A stretch of DNA of 64,000 nucleotides. It comes from Streptomyces sp. NRRL F-5135 (GTDB taxonomy: Bacteria > Actinomycetota > Actinomycetes > Streptomycetales > Streptomycetaceae). Shown here piece by piece: positions 37,301 through 44,838 of this stretch (positions are counted from its first letter, which is position 1; every line of letters begins with the position of its first letter). Under the pieces are notes generated by a model. It was not told the origin of the DNA. It did not search any database and saw only the letters and a list, made by a program, of their open reading frames with translations. The position numbers were made by a program, and so were the translations under genes. The DNA lies in NCBI RefSeq assembly GCF_000719775.1, contig NZ_JOHR01000008.1, positions 363,736 through 427,735 of the forward strand, in the 5' to 3' direction.

Positions 37301-38055
37301 CCGCCGGCCGCAAGGGCGGCGCCCGCCGGGTCGCCGTCGTCCCGCTCATCGACGAACGGCCGCTGCGCTACCAGGACTGGGTCGCCAAACGCCGGGAGGT
37401 CGTCCGGGAGATCAGCGGCGGCCGGTGCGGCTATCTGCACATCCCCGACATGGGCGGCTCCGGCTGGGCGCAGTTCAACCGCGACCTGCGGCTGGAGGTC
37501 TCGCGCCCCGCGCTGATCGTGGACGTACGGGGCAACGCGGGTGGCCACATCAGCGAACTGGTCGTGGAGAAGCTCACCCGGCGCATCATCGGCTGGGACC
37601 TGACCCGCGACGCCCAGCCCGTCAGTTACGCCTCCAACGCGCCGCGGGGCCCGATCGTCGCGCTCGCCGACGAGGCGACCTCCTCCGACGGCGACATGAT
37701 CACCGCGGCCTTCCGGCTGCTGAAGCTGGGCCCGGTGGTCGGCCAGCGCACCTGGGGCGGGGTCGTCGGCATCACGGGCCGGCACCGCCTGGTCGACGGC
37801 ACGGTCATCACGGTCCCGATGAACGCGGCCTGGTTCGACGCGTACGGCTGGTCCGTGGAGAACCACGGCGTGGAGCCGGACATCGAGGCCCTGCGCACAC
37901 CGCTGGACTGGGCGGAGGGCCGGCACGCACAGCTCGACGACGCGGTGTGGGCGGCGCTGGACCTGCTGGCGGCCGAGCCGGCGGCGGCCCCGCCGGGCTA
38001 CGGAGCCGTCCCGGACCTGCGCCGCCCGGGACTGCCGCCCCGCAAGACCGACTGA
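34396..38055 (+). CDS. Tricorn-type protease
   Basis: This large cytosolic serine protease degrades oligopeptides downstream of the proteasome; 1219 residues. It comprises an N-terminal beta-propeller (about 1-420), a second propeller with blades such as LAFSPDGEWLAWSHPG, a mixed core with catalytic His874 (GTSHAYVTP), a PDZ domain (about 895-960) and the nucleophile region DEATSSDGDM (Ser1096/1097). Residues about 421-548 are an extra acidic, then Pro/Ser/Thr-rich linker (EEEETEEAEEAEEAEAEAG start) splitting the propellers. The ATG at 34396 lies too close to its GGGGAG site; the GTG at 34405 (VSDDVAYLRF) has better spacing and may be the true start. Confidence 0.92.
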   Translation: MGGVSDDVAYLRFPHLHDDLLCFAAEDDLWVAPLTAPGGRPERAWRITVDRTRIGHPRFSPDGRHIAYTNWRSLDPEIHLAPVHGGAVRRLTYWGATDTRVCGWTPPDEDGRSQILAVSSHGRPFSYFAWAYALPTDGSPGSALPWGPVSDIAVADVEGEHRTLLLTGKPPHEPASWKRYRGGATGRLWLHGQRLLADIGGHLDSPMFVSGRIAFLSDHEGVGNLYSCLPDGTDLRRHTDHDAFYARHASSDGRRVVYQCAGEIWLVDALTPDSEPRRLDIRLGGQRTGRRGYQIPAAGHVDGISVDMTGRASAVNVRGSLYWLTHRDGPARTIADTPGVRVRFPVMLGSGGEVAYITDADGEDAIEIAYLPRASGDRQPRRLASGRLGRVEEMVADPDGERIAIATHDGRLLLIDVADLDEEEETEEAEEAEEAEAEAGAGTGTTAEAPPADTETAEGPETAEAPEATEATESPEAAEGTKTAQAAETAEPNESSQPPASSQTPPSSGPSGTPLPSAASDTPQPPDTAQPSDTSGTSGTPEPPGSPAITELIRSINGPVADLAFSPDGEWLAWSHPGVGRSLRQIKLAKIAGSFARTVVDVTNGRFEDENPVFTSDGRYLAFLSWRGFDPVYDVHTGDLSFPLGCRPYLVPLSSATPSPFALLPDGRPAAGGLDPDVGDSGDGTVTVEVEGLPERVTPFPVTASKYSALHPVSGGGLVWLRWPISGALGETFANPADMSGRPTLEHFDIVKARKSELVGHLDWFAASGDGSRLVVVDDGELRAVPATEPGDGDSTVHLDLRRILHDVDPEAEWRQAYEEAGRLIRAYFWEPEMCGIDWDAILAQYRPLVERVASPDEFADLLREVLGELGTSHAYVTPARRDEGPPHYQRPIGLLGANLVCRDGEWLVKRILPGESSDSKARSPLAGTGIREGAVLTHVDGRPVDPVAGPFPLLAAAGGTTVELTFRPAGRKGGARRVAVVPLIDERPLRYQDWVAKRREVVREISGGRCGYLHIPDMGGSGWAQFNRDLRLEVSRPALIVDVRGNAGGHISELVVEKLTRRIIGWDLTRDAQPVSYASNAPRGPIVALADEATSSDGDMITAAFRLLKLGPVVGQRTWGGVVGITGRHRLVDGTVITVPMNAAWFDAYGWSVENHGVEPDIEALRTPLDWAEGRHAQLDDAVWAALDLLAAEPAAAPPGYGAVPDLRRPGLPPRKTD

Positions 38056-38171
38056 GGGCGAGGCAGGCCGCCAAGGACGGACGGCGTACGCGAGTGGCGC
38101 GCCCGGAAGACGCCGGGTGCGCCACTCACCTGCCCGTGCTCGACTGCCCGGGCTCGGCGGAGCGGGGCGGC

Positions 38172-38465
38172 TCAGTGGTCGAGGTCGATGTCCTCGTCCA
38201 TGTCCTCGTGCATGCCCTTGCGCATGTCCCCGCGTGCGTCCTGCCCCGCGCGCTGTCCCTGGTCGCGCCCGCCGCGCGCCCGGTCCTTGCCCTGTGCGCC
38301 CTGCGCGCCCTGCGCGCCCTGGCCCGGCTTCGCCGACTGGCCGCGCTGCCCGGACCGCTGGGACTGGCCGGACTGGCGTTCCTTGTCCTTCATGTCCTTC
38401 ATCTCGTCCTTCGCACGGTCACCGAGCTGCTGCGCCTTGTCCTTGAACTGGTCGGAAATGCCCAT
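38172..38465 (-). CDS. Small hydrophilic CsbD-like stress protein
   Basis: This 97-residue, highly charged protein has an N-terminal amphipathic helix (MGISDQFKDKAQQLGDRAKDE) resembling CsbD/YtxH-like stress proteins, then a Gln/Gly/Arg-rich middle (GQGAQGAQGAQGKDR) and a very acidic end (HEDMDEDIDLDH). The ATG at 38463-38465 has CAGGAG upstream. The protein is likely disordered. Stress or sporulation induction is guessed from the family only. Its upstream region holds two large inverted repeats. Confidence 0.7.
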   Translation of the reverse strand: MGISDQFKDKAQQLGDRAKDEMKDMKDKERQSGQSQRSGQRGQSAKPGQGAQGAQGAQGKDRARGGRDQGQRAGQDARGDMRKGMHEDMDEDIDLDH

Positions 38466-38495
38466 GGAAAGTCACTCCTGACAGGTGTGGGCGGC

Positions 38496-38550
38496 GCCGC
38501 GGCCGGGCTCGGACGGAACCAGAACGGAACCGACCGAGCCCGGCCGCGGC
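38496..38550 (-). repeat. 17-bp perfect inverted repeat in the leader of the CsbD-like gene
   Basis: GCCGCGGCCGGGCTCGG (38496-38512) pairs exactly with the arm at 38534-38550. The 21-nt loop contains ACGGAACC twice. The hairpin ends 31 bp before the start codon of the minus-strand gene, so it may act as an attenuator, as an RNA-stability element, or as a terminator for the operon upstream. Confidence 0.75.
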
Positions 38551-38567
38551 GTAGTGGTGTGACACTC

Positions 38568-38661
38568 GTCGAGGCCCCACCGACGTGTCCGAGGAACGGC
38601 GTGGCGGGGCACAAGGGGGTCGTCGTGGCCGAGGCCTCGACCGCCCGGGTGGGGCCTCGAC
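38568..38661. repeat. 14-bp perfect inverted repeat, 66-bp spacer
   Basis: GTCGAGGCCCCACC (38568-38581) pairs exactly with GGTGGGGCCTCGAC (38648-38661). A third related copy, GGCCGAGGCCTCGACC, lies at about 38627-38642. This fills most of the 320-bp gap 38466-38785, in which I see no gene. Confidence 0.7.
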
Positions 38662-38785
38662 CAGACTGACACGCCCGGACATCAAGCGCATTTCGGCCAG
38701 TTCCGGCCTGCCCGCGACCGCACCTCCCCGGCGCCCCACTGGCCCACTGCCGCCCACTGCGGGTTCTCACACCTTCACCGCCGGG

Positions 38786-39748
38786 TCACCGCCCTCCCGT
38801 CCCTCGCGCCCCTCCCGCACGCTCCTGCTCGTCCGCCTCCCCGCCCGCGCCCACCAGCCCCCGGCGCAGACCCGCCAGCCGGGGCCCGAACTGCCGCATC
38901 TCGCGCCGTCCGGCCAGGGCGATGAGCCCCGGCAGACATCCGCGCACGGCCTGCAACGAGCGCAGCCACCCCTGCCCGTACACATGCGGGGAGCGCCGTT
39001 CGATCCCCTCGACGAGCCGGTCCACGGCCGGGCCGAGCGGGTAGGTGCGGTTCGCCGGCCACGGCAGCCGTTCGCGCAGCTCGCGCATCACCTCGTCGCG
39101 GTCCGCGCCCCGCACCATGTCCGTGTCCGTCCAGGACAGGTAGCCGATCCCGACCCCGACGCCCTCGTGGGCGACCTCGGTGCGCAGGCTGTGCGCGAAC
39201 GCCTCGACGCCCGACTTGGACGCGCAGTACGCGGTCATCATCGGCGCCGGGGCCAGCGCGGCCAGCGAGGCGATCTGGAGGAGGTAGCCCCCGCTCTCCC
39301 GCAGCATCGGCAGGAACGTCCGGGCGGTCACCGCGCTGCCGATCAGGTTCACCTCGACGACCCGCCGCCACGCGTCCGGGTCGGAGTCCACGAACGGTCC
39401 GCCGGTGGCCACGCCCGCGTTGGCCACGACGATGTCGATCCGCCCGAAGCGCTCCTTGACCTCCCGCGCGACGCGGGCCATCGCCTCGTCATCCGTGACG
39501 TCCGCGTGCCACAGGTCGCAGTCGGCGTGCAGCCGGGCGGCGACCCGCTTCAGCTCCTCCGGCTCCAGCCCGACGAGCGCCACCTTCACACCCCGCGCGG
39601 AGAGCTTGCGCGCCAGCAGCTCACCGACACCGCGCGCGGCGCCGGTGACCACCGCGACCCGCCCGTCCAGCACCCCGGAGCGGCGCCGGGTCCGCGTCCG
39701 GGTCCACGTCCGCGGCCAGGGCGGGACAACACCGGTACCGCCGCTCAT
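38786..39748 (-). CDS. Short-chain dehydrogenase/reductase
   Basis: This 320-residue NAD(P)-dependent SDR has the Rossmann loop TGAARGVGELLA (36-46), NAG at VVANAGVATGG, the catalytic Ser in LLQIASLAALAP and YxxxK as YCASK. The first 25 residues are Trp/Arg/Thr-rich, and the C-terminus carries an extra basic segment with a hydrophobic helix (LQAVRGCLPGLIALAG), suggesting membrane association. The ATG at 39746-39748 overlaps the hydrolase stop (ATGA). As the last gene of a Baeyer-Villiger monooxygenase operon, it may oxidise an alcohol to the ketone substrate or process the product alcohol. Confidence 0.88.
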   Translation of the reverse strand: MSGGTGVVPPWPRTWTRTRTRRRSGVLDGRVAVVTGAARGVGELLARKLSARGVKVALVGLEPEELKRVAARLHADCDLWHADVTDDEAMARVAREVKERFGRIDIVVANAGVATGGPFVDSDPDAWRRVVEVNLIGSAVTARTFLPMLRESGGYLLQIASLAALAPAPMMTAYCASKSGVEAFAHSLRTEVAHEGVGVGIGYLSWTDTDMVRGADRDEVMRELRERLPWPANRTYPLGPAVDRLVEGIERRSPHVYGQGWLRSLQAVRGCLPGLIALAGRREMRQFGPRLAGLRRGLVGAGGEADEQERAGGARGTGGR

Positions 39749-40734
39749 GCCACTCCCTCCGTCGCGCCGAGGTGACGGGCACTCAGGTCGCGTATCGCCG
39801 CCGTGACGGCCCTGGGCACCTCCACCGGTGTCATGTGTCCCGCCCCGGGGAGTTCGGTGAGACCGACGCAGTCCGGCAGAGCCGCCGCCAGCGCCCGCGC
39901 GTGCACCGGCGGGGTCAGCCGGTCGGCCGTGCCGACGAGTACGGCGGTGGGTGCCCTCAACTCCCGTACCGAAGCGTCGAGGTCGAGCGCGTCGAGGACA
40001 TGTGCCCAGCCGACCCTGCTGGGCCGGGCGCAGGCATGCACGAGCGTGGCGCACTCGGTGACCGCCTCGGGGGCGCAGCGGGGGCCCATCGTGCCGTACC
40101 GCAGCAGCCACTTCGACACCGGTGTGACCGGCCCGAGCGGGAAGCGCGCGCCGAGGATCAGCCGGGTGAGCCGGGTACGCGGCCGGCCGGGGCGGAGCGG
40201 GAGCACCAGGCTCTCGGCGGTCAGCCGTGAACTGGCCGTGCTGCACAGCGCGACGGCCGCCGCGTGCCGCCGGAGGACGGGCCGGGGCGCGGCGGCCATC
40301 AGCGTCATCCCGCCCATGGAGTGCCCGACGAGCACGGCCTTCTCGTGCGGCTCCAGAGTGGCGGTGAGTACGGCCTCCAGATCGTCGGCCAGGGCCTCGG
40401 TGGAGTAGCCGCCCGGACCGGGCAGCGGTGAACGGCCGTGCCCGCGCTGGTCGTAGACGATCACCCGGTGGTCGGCGCCGAGACCCCGTATCTGTGGTGC
40501 CCAGAAGCGCAGGGAGCAGGTCCAGCCGTGCACCAGCACGACGGCGGGCCGACGTGCGCGCCCACCGTCGTCCGGCCGCCCGTCACCGGCACTGGCACTG
40601 GCACTGGCACTGGCACCACCGGCGAGGGAACCGCCACCGGAACCGGCGTCCGGGGGTTCGAAGACCTCGACATGGATGCGTGAACCGTCGGCGGAGACGG
40701 CGGTCAGTTCACGCCCCTCGGGCAGCCCGCTCAT
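39745..40734 (-). CDS. Alpha/beta-hydrolase (esterase/lactonase-like)
   Basis: This 329-residue hydrolase has the oxyanion HGWTCSLRFW, nucleophile elbow GHSMGGMTLM, a late Asp in VLVGTADRLTPP and His in PGAGHMTPVE. A Ser/Ala repeat (ASASASASAGDG, about 40-52) encoded by short repeats is inserted before the first strand. It overlaps its neighbours by ATGA at both ends. Beside a Baeyer-Villiger monooxygenase, hydrolysis of the ester or lactone product is the obvious role (inferred). Confidence 0.88.
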   Translation of the reverse strand: MSGLPEGRELTAVSADGSRIHVEVFEPPDAGSGGGSLAGGASASASASAGDGRPDDGGRARRPAVVLVHGWTCSLRFWAPQIRGLGADHRVIVYDQRGHGRSPLPGPGGYSTEALADDLEAVLTATLEPHEKAVLVGHSMGGMTLMAAAPRPVLRRHAAAVALCSTASSRLTAESLVLPLRPGRPRTRLTRLILGARFPLGPVTPVSKWLLRYGTMGPRCAPEAVTECATLVHACARPSRVGWAHVLDALDLDASVRELRAPTAVLVGTADRLTPPVHARALAAALPDCVGLTELPGAGHMTPVEVPRAVTAAIRDLSARHLGATEGVA

Positions 40735-42290
40735 CGGACAACCTCCCTCTCGTTCACGCTCGTCGTCGCGTCGTCCGGCCCGTCGCGGAAGGGGCGGATG
40801 ACGTCGTACTCCGCGAGATCGACCTCCCGGGTGGCCCGCCGGAACTCGGCCGTCGTACCGGGCCAGATGGTGGTGTTACGCCCTTTCCCATCGAGATACC
40901 AGCTCGTGCAGCCGCCCGTACTCCATACGGTGCGTTTCATGCGTTCCTGCACCCGGTGGTTCCAGGCGCGTACGGCCGAGGGGCGCGCGTCCAGCGCCAC
41001 CCGGCCGGCCAGGTCCGCGCCCCCGTCGCTCCCCCGGCCGCCGAGGTCGTCCAGCTTCCGCAGGTAGTCGGCGAGGTAGTTCAGCTGGGACTCGATCACC
41101 AGGATCATCGAGGAGTTCCCGAGCCCGGTGTTGGGTCCGATGATCGTCATCCAGTTGGGGAACCCGGCCGCGGTCGCACCGCGCAGCGACTCCATCCCGT
41201 CCCGCCACGCCTCCGCGAGCGTACGGCCGTCGGCGCCCACCACCCGCTCGGCGATGGGCATGTCGGTGACGTGGAAGCCGGTGGCGAAGACGATCGCGTC
41301 CGCCTCGGTCTCCGTACCGTCCGCCGCGACCAGGGTGGAGCCGCGCACCTGGGCCAGCCCGGAGGCGACCACGTCGACATCGGGCCGGGCGAGCGCCGGG
41401 TAGTACGTGTCGGAGAGCAGGATGCGCTTGCAGCCGATGCGGTACGAGGGCGTCAGCCGGGCCCGGAGCCCGGGATCCTTGACGGCCCGGGCGAGATGGG
41501 CCTTGGCGAGGCGCTCCACCAGTCCCGGCCCGCCGTGCCGCCGGGTGAAGAAGGTGACCTGCAATTCCCGTACCGCCCAGAGGAGTTGCCGCCGCACGGA
41601 GCCGGTGATCGGCACCGCCCGGTGCAGTCGGCGCTCGGCCCGCGAGATCGCCCGGTCCCGGCGCGGCAGCACCCAGGGCGGCGTGCGCTGGAAGAGCGTG
41701 AGGCGGCCCGTCTCGGGCTGGATCGCCGGGACGATCTGGATCGCGGAGGCACCGGTGCCGACCACGGCGACGCGCTTGCCGCGCAGGTCGTACTCGTGGT
41801 CCCAGCGGGCCGAGTGGAAGACCTTTCCCGGGAAGGTGTCGAGGCCGGGTATGCCGGGGACGCGGGGGTCGGACAGCGGCCCGGTCGCGGACACGACGAC
41901 CTCGGCGGTGCAGGTCCCCCGCGAGGTCTCGATCTCCCAGTGCAGCGCCGCCCGGTCCCAGCGCGCCATCAGGACCTCGTGGTTCAGGCGCAGATGGGGC
42001 CGGAGCCCGAAGGTGTCCGCGACCTTCTCCAGATACGCCCGGATGTGGCGCTGCCCCGAGAAGGCGCGCGGCCAGTCGGGGTTCGGCGCGAACGAGAACG
42101 AGTACAGGTGCGAGGGGATGTCGCAGGCGCACCCGGGATAGCTGTTGTCCCGCCAGGCGCCGCCGACGGAACCGGCGCGTTCCAGGACGACGAAGTCGGT
42201 GACGCCCTCCCGACGCAGCCGGACGGCGGCGCCCAGCCCGCCGAACCCGGATCCGATCACCGCGACGCGTACATGTTCGTTCCGGTCCAT
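40731..42290 (-). CDS. Baeyer-Villiger-type flavin monooxygenase
   Basis: This 519-residue FAD- and NADPH-dependent monooxygenase inserts oxygen next to a ketone. The FAD motif is GSGFGGLG (13-20), the second dinucleotide motif is VVGTGASA (176-183), and the BVMO fingerprint FxGxxxHxxxWD is present as FPGKVFHSARWD (153-164). The ATG at 42288-42290 starts MDRNEHVRVAVIG. It heads a three-gene operon with esterase and SDR, all joined by ATGA overlaps, transcribed away from the MerR gene. The route (ketone to ester to alcohol plus acid) is inferred from the enzyme set; the substrate is unknown. Confidence 0.92.
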   Translation of the reverse strand: MDRNEHVRVAVIGSGFGGLGAAVRLRREGVTDFVVLERAGSVGGAWRDNSYPGCACDIPSHLYSFSFAPNPDWPRAFSGQRHIRAYLEKVADTFGLRPHLRLNHEVLMARWDRAALHWEIETSRGTCTAEVVVSATGPLSDPRVPGIPGLDTFPGKVFHSARWDHEYDLRGKRVAVVGTGASAIQIVPAIQPETGRLTLFQRTPPWVLPRRDRAISRAERRLHRAVPITGSVRRQLLWAVRELQVTFFTRRHGGPGLVERLAKAHLARAVKDPGLRARLTPSYRIGCKRILLSDTYYPALARPDVDVVASGLAQVRGSTLVAADGTETEADAIVFATGFHVTDMPIAERVVGADGRTLAEAWRDGMESLRGATAAGFPNWMTIIGPNTGLGNSSMILVIESQLNYLADYLRKLDDLGGRGSDGGADLAGRVALDARPSAVRAWNHRVQERMKRTVWSTGGCTSWYLDGKGRNTTIWPGTTAEFRRATREVDLAEYDVIRPFRDGPDDATTSVNEREVVR

Positions 42291-42330
42291 TCCGCTCCGC
42301 CTCCTGACCACGTCACCGACAGCGCACCGA

Positions 42331-42356
42331 ACCACGCCAGTAATCACTGGCGTGGT
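42331..42356. promoter_or_regulatory. Palindromic operator between the BVMO operon and merR
   Basis: ACCACGCCAGT (42331-42341) and ACTGGCGTGGT (42346-42356) are exact complements separated by AATC. It is 41 bp upstream of the monooxygenase start and about 100 bp upstream of merR, and is the only strong dyad in the divergent region. Confidence 0.7.
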
Positions 42357-42458
42357 GGGGAGCGTAGGGCAGCTCTCTACTCATGGGTAGGGCCTGGGCG
42401 ACAGGAAGTTACCGGCGGTACGACAGGGATGGGGCGAGGACTCCTTAGGCTGGCGACC

Positions 42459-43115
42459 ATGGAGTACCGCATGGAGGAGCTGGCCCGGGAGGCGGGCATC
42501 ACGGTGCGCACCGTGCGCTTCTACCGGGAACGCGGCCTGTTGCGGCCCCCGCGCCGGGAGGGCCGGGTCGCCTGGTACGACGATCGGCACCTGGCCCGGC
42601 TCCGCACGATCGCGGCCCTGCTGGAGCGCGGCCACACCCTCAACGGCATCGCCGACCTCGCCACGGCCTTCGAGAGCGGCCGGGACGTGGGCGAGGTGCT
42701 GGGCCTGGGCGAGCCCACCGAGGAGACCCCCGTGCGGCTGACCCCGGAGGAGCTGGCCGACCACTTCGCGGGCGAGGTCACACCGGAGAACCTGGCGGCG
42801 GCCCTCGATCTCGGTTACCTCGCCACGGACGGCGAGGCGCTGGTCCACATCAGCCGCCACCTGCTGGAGGTCTCGGCCGCGCTGGTACGGGCGGGGATCC
42901 CGCTGGCCGCGGTGCTCGAGACCGGCCGCCGGGTCCGCGCCCACACCGAGGCCCTGGCCGAGCTGTTCGCGACCCTGGCCCAGGACCACGCCGCCGCCAC
43001 GCCGCCGGCCGAACTCCGCCCGCTGGCCCGGAGCGTGGTGACGGCGGAACTGTCCCTGGCCCTGGACCGCCGCCTCCGCCCGCCCCGCGATCCGAAACCC
43101 GCCCGAAAGACCTGA
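42459..43115 (+). CDS. MerR-family transcriptional regulator
   Basis: This 218-residue regulator has an N-terminal winged helix (MEYRMEELAREAGITVRTVR, then FYRERGLLRPPRREGRVAWY) and a long C-terminal helical effector domain without Cys, so it is not a metal sensor of the classic type. The ATG at 42459 keeps the conserved MEYR start; a GGAG site supports an alternative ATG four codons later. It diverges from the monooxygenase operon and probably controls it through the palindrome at 42331-42356. Confidence 0.9.
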   Translation: MEYRMEELAREAGITVRTVRFYRERGLLRPPRREGRVAWYDDRHLARLRTIAALLERGHTLNGIADLATAFESGRDVGEVLGLGEPTEETPVRLTPEELADHFAGEVTPENLAAALDLGYLATDGEALVHISRHLLEVSAALVRAGIPLAAVLETGRRVRAHTEALAELFATLAQDHAAATPPAELRPLARSVVTAELSLALDRRLRPPRDPKPARKT

Positions 43116-43239
43116 CGTACCCGCGGGACGACCCGCCGGCGGGGCAGGGACGGAGCGGCGCCCCCCGTCCGCGGCCGCGCCGGCGAACGACAAGACGCGC
43201 GCCGTTTCCCGGCGGACGGGAAACACGGAAACGGCCCGC

Positions 43240-43261
43240 GCCCGGGCGGCGCCGCCCGGGC
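43240..43261. terminator. Palindromic terminator between merR and xthA
   Basis: GCCCGGGCGGC is followed at once by GCCGCCCGGGC, a 22-bp perfect palindrome starting 4 bp beyond the xthA stop. It serves convergent genes. An additional GTTTCCC/GGGAAAC pair lies at about 43204-43224. Confidence 0.7.
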
Positions 43262-43264
43262 CCC

Positions 43265-44077
43265 TTACGCCGGCGCGGCCCCCAGGTCGAAGACCGCCGT
43301 CACGGGCGCGTGGTCGCTCCACCGCTCCGCGTGACTGGCGGCGCGCTCCACGTACGCCTTGACCGCTGCCCCCGCCAGACGAGGTGAGCCGACGACGAGG
43401 TCGATGCGCCACCCGGTGTCGTTGTCGAAGGCCCGTCCCCGGTACGACCACCAGGAGTACGGCCCTTCCTGCCCCGGGTACTGGGCCCGGACCACGTCCA
43501 CGTAGCCCGCCTCCTCGAAGACCCGGGTCAGCCAGGCGCGCTCCTCGGGGAGGAAGCCGGAGGAATTGCGGTTGCCCCGCCAGTTCTTGAGGTCCGCCTC
43601 CTGGTGGGCGATGTTCCAGTCACCGCACACCACCACCTCGCGCCCGTCGGCCGCCGCGCGCTCCCGCAGCCGTGCCAGGTACGGCAGGAACTCCGCCATG
43701 AAGCGCGTCTTCTCCTCCTGCCGCTCCGTACCGACCTCGCCCGACGGCAGGTAGAGGCTGGCCACGGTCACGCCCGGCAGGTCGATCTCGGCATAGCGCC
43801 CGCTGCCGTCGAACTCCGCGCTGCCGAATCCCACCCGCGTGCGCTCCGGCTCCCGCCGGGACAGCAGGGAGACCCCGGCCCGGCCCTTGGCGGCGGCGGG
43901 CGCGTGGAGCACGTGCCAGCCCGCCGGCTCCCGTACGGCCTCGGGGAGCTGGTGCGGCTCGGCCCGCACCTCCTGGAGGCAGACCACATCGGCGGAGGTC
44001 CGCTCCAGCCACTCCAGGTACCCCTTCTTGGCGGCGGCACGGAGGCCGTTCACGTTCACGGTCGTCACGGTGAGCAT
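43265..44077 (-). CDS. xthA: Exodeoxyribonuclease III
   Basis: This 270-residue AP endonuclease / 3'-5' exonuclease of the EEP fold acts in base-excision repair. Motifs seen are [14 protein letters not shown] (Asn metal ligand), CLQEVRAEP (Glu), [13 protein letters not shown] (catalytic Asp/Asn) and the C-terminal [10 protein letters not shown] (Asp-His pair). It starts at the minus-strand codon at 44075-44077. It stands alone beside the first rodlin gene, as I recall for the rodlin locus of S. coelicolor. Confidence 0.95.
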   Translation of the reverse strand: MLTVTTVNVNGLRAAAKKGYLEWLERTSADVVCLQEVRAEPHQLPEAVREPAGWHVLHAPAAAKGRAGVSLLSRREPERTRVGFGSAEFDGSGRYAEIDLPGVTVASLYLPSGEVGTERQEEKTRFMAEFLPYLARLRERAAADGREVVVCGDWNIAHQEADLKNWRGNRNSSGFLPEERAWLTRVFEEAGYVDVVRAQYPGQEGPYSWWSYRGRAFDNDTGWRIDLVVGSPRLAGAAVKAYVERAASHAERWSDHAPVTAVFDLGAAPA

Positions 44078-44119
44078 TCCGGCACCCTACCGGCCCCCGT
44101 CGAGGTGCCCCGGAACAGG

Positions 44120-44165
44120 CCGAAGGCCCGGACCGGGCGCGCGATGCGCCGGTCCGGGCCTTCGG
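44120..44165 (-). terminator. 17-bp hairpin terminator after rodlin 1
   Basis: CCGAAGGCCCGGACCGG (44120-44136) pairs perfectly with the arm at 44149-44165. It starts 9 bp past the rodlin stop at 44174 and separates it from xthA. Confidence 0.8.
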
Positions 44166-44173
44166 GCGGCAGG

Positions 44174-44581
44174 TCAGCGGTTGCCGACACCGTTCCCGGA
44201 GAGGACCGGGATGTCGTCCAGGATGTGCGACAGCGGCTCGTCGCCCTTGGCCTGGGTCGAGTTCTCCGTGCACTGCTGGTTCTGCGGGTTGGACAGCACG
44301 TTGACGTCCTGGACCGCGACGTTCACGAGGCCGATGAGCGAGCCGACGTTCGCCTTCAGCGGCAGACCGATGCAGGGCTTGTTCAGCGTGCCCTGGACCA
44401 GGCCCAGCTGCGGGCTCATGTCGCCCTTGGTCGCCTGGTTGCCGAACGCCTGCTTGGCACCGTTACCGCTGAACGAGTTCGTCCCACCGTCGTCGGCGAT
44501 GGCGAACGCCGGCGACGCGGCGGCAGCCGTGGCTCCGACGATCGAGGCCGCTACAGCAGCGGTTGCCCACAGCTTCTTCAT
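44174..44581 (-). CDS. Rodlin protein 1
   Basis: This 135-residue secreted protein forms, with chaplins, the rodlet layer on aerial hyphae and spores. It has a signal peptide ending SPAFA (about residue 27), then the rodlin body [30 protein letters not shown] and [20 protein letters not shown]. Two Cys are present and it ends SGNGVGNR. It is on the same strand as rodlin 2 and has its own promoter candidate and terminator. Its leader contains an 18-bp perfect palindrome at 44605-44622 and TTTCCGGAAA at the ribosome-binding site. Confidence 0.95.
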   Translation of the reverse strand: MKKLWATAAVAASIVGATAAAASPAFAIADDGGTNSFSGNGAKQAFGNQATKGDMSPQLGLVQGTLNKPCIGLPLKANVGSLIGLVNVAVQDVNVLSNPQNQQCTENSTQAKGDEPLSHILDDIPVLSGNGVGNR

Positions 44582-44631
44582 TTAAATACCTTTCCGGAAA
44601 GTCCGACTCCACCGGTGGAGTCCGCCTTGCT

Positions 44632-44659
44632 TAACCCGCCGATGGGTGGATTAGTTTCG
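44632..44659 (-). promoter_or_regulatory. Promoter candidate of rodlin 1
   Basis: On the minus strand CGAAAC (44654-44659) is followed after 16-17 bp by GGTTAA/GGGTTA (44631-44637), placing the -10 about 50 nt before the start. The spacing and the CGnAAC/GTT elements match the other rodlin promoters. Weaker than the others. Confidence 0.35.
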
Positions 44660-44695
44660 GCAGTTCCCTCGAATGGCTTAACGTACCTGTCAGAT

Positions 44696-44739
44696 AAAAA
44701 GGCCGGATCGCCGCGACCAATTCAACGGCGTTCCGGCCT
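44696..44739 (-). terminator. Intrinsic terminator with U-tract after rodlin 2
   Basis: AGGCCGGA (44700-44707) pairs with TCCGGCCT (44732-44739), extended by CGCCG/CGGCG inside. Read on the minus strand the stem is followed by TTTTTATC, a real U-tract, which is rare in this G+C-rich window. It lies 100 bp past the rodlin 2 stop. Confidence 0.85.
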
Positions 44740-44838
44740 CCGCTCTCCTGCTTTTCCCTGCGCTTTTCCGGACCCCTGGGATGCGGAACGAACGCGGGAC
44801 TCAGGGACTCAGGATTCGGGACTCGATGCCCGCCCCCC

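Noticed and set aside
36031..37926. 631-codon open frame opposite tricorn protease
   Set aside because: Low-complexity shadow; tricorn motifs on the plus strand are unambiguous.
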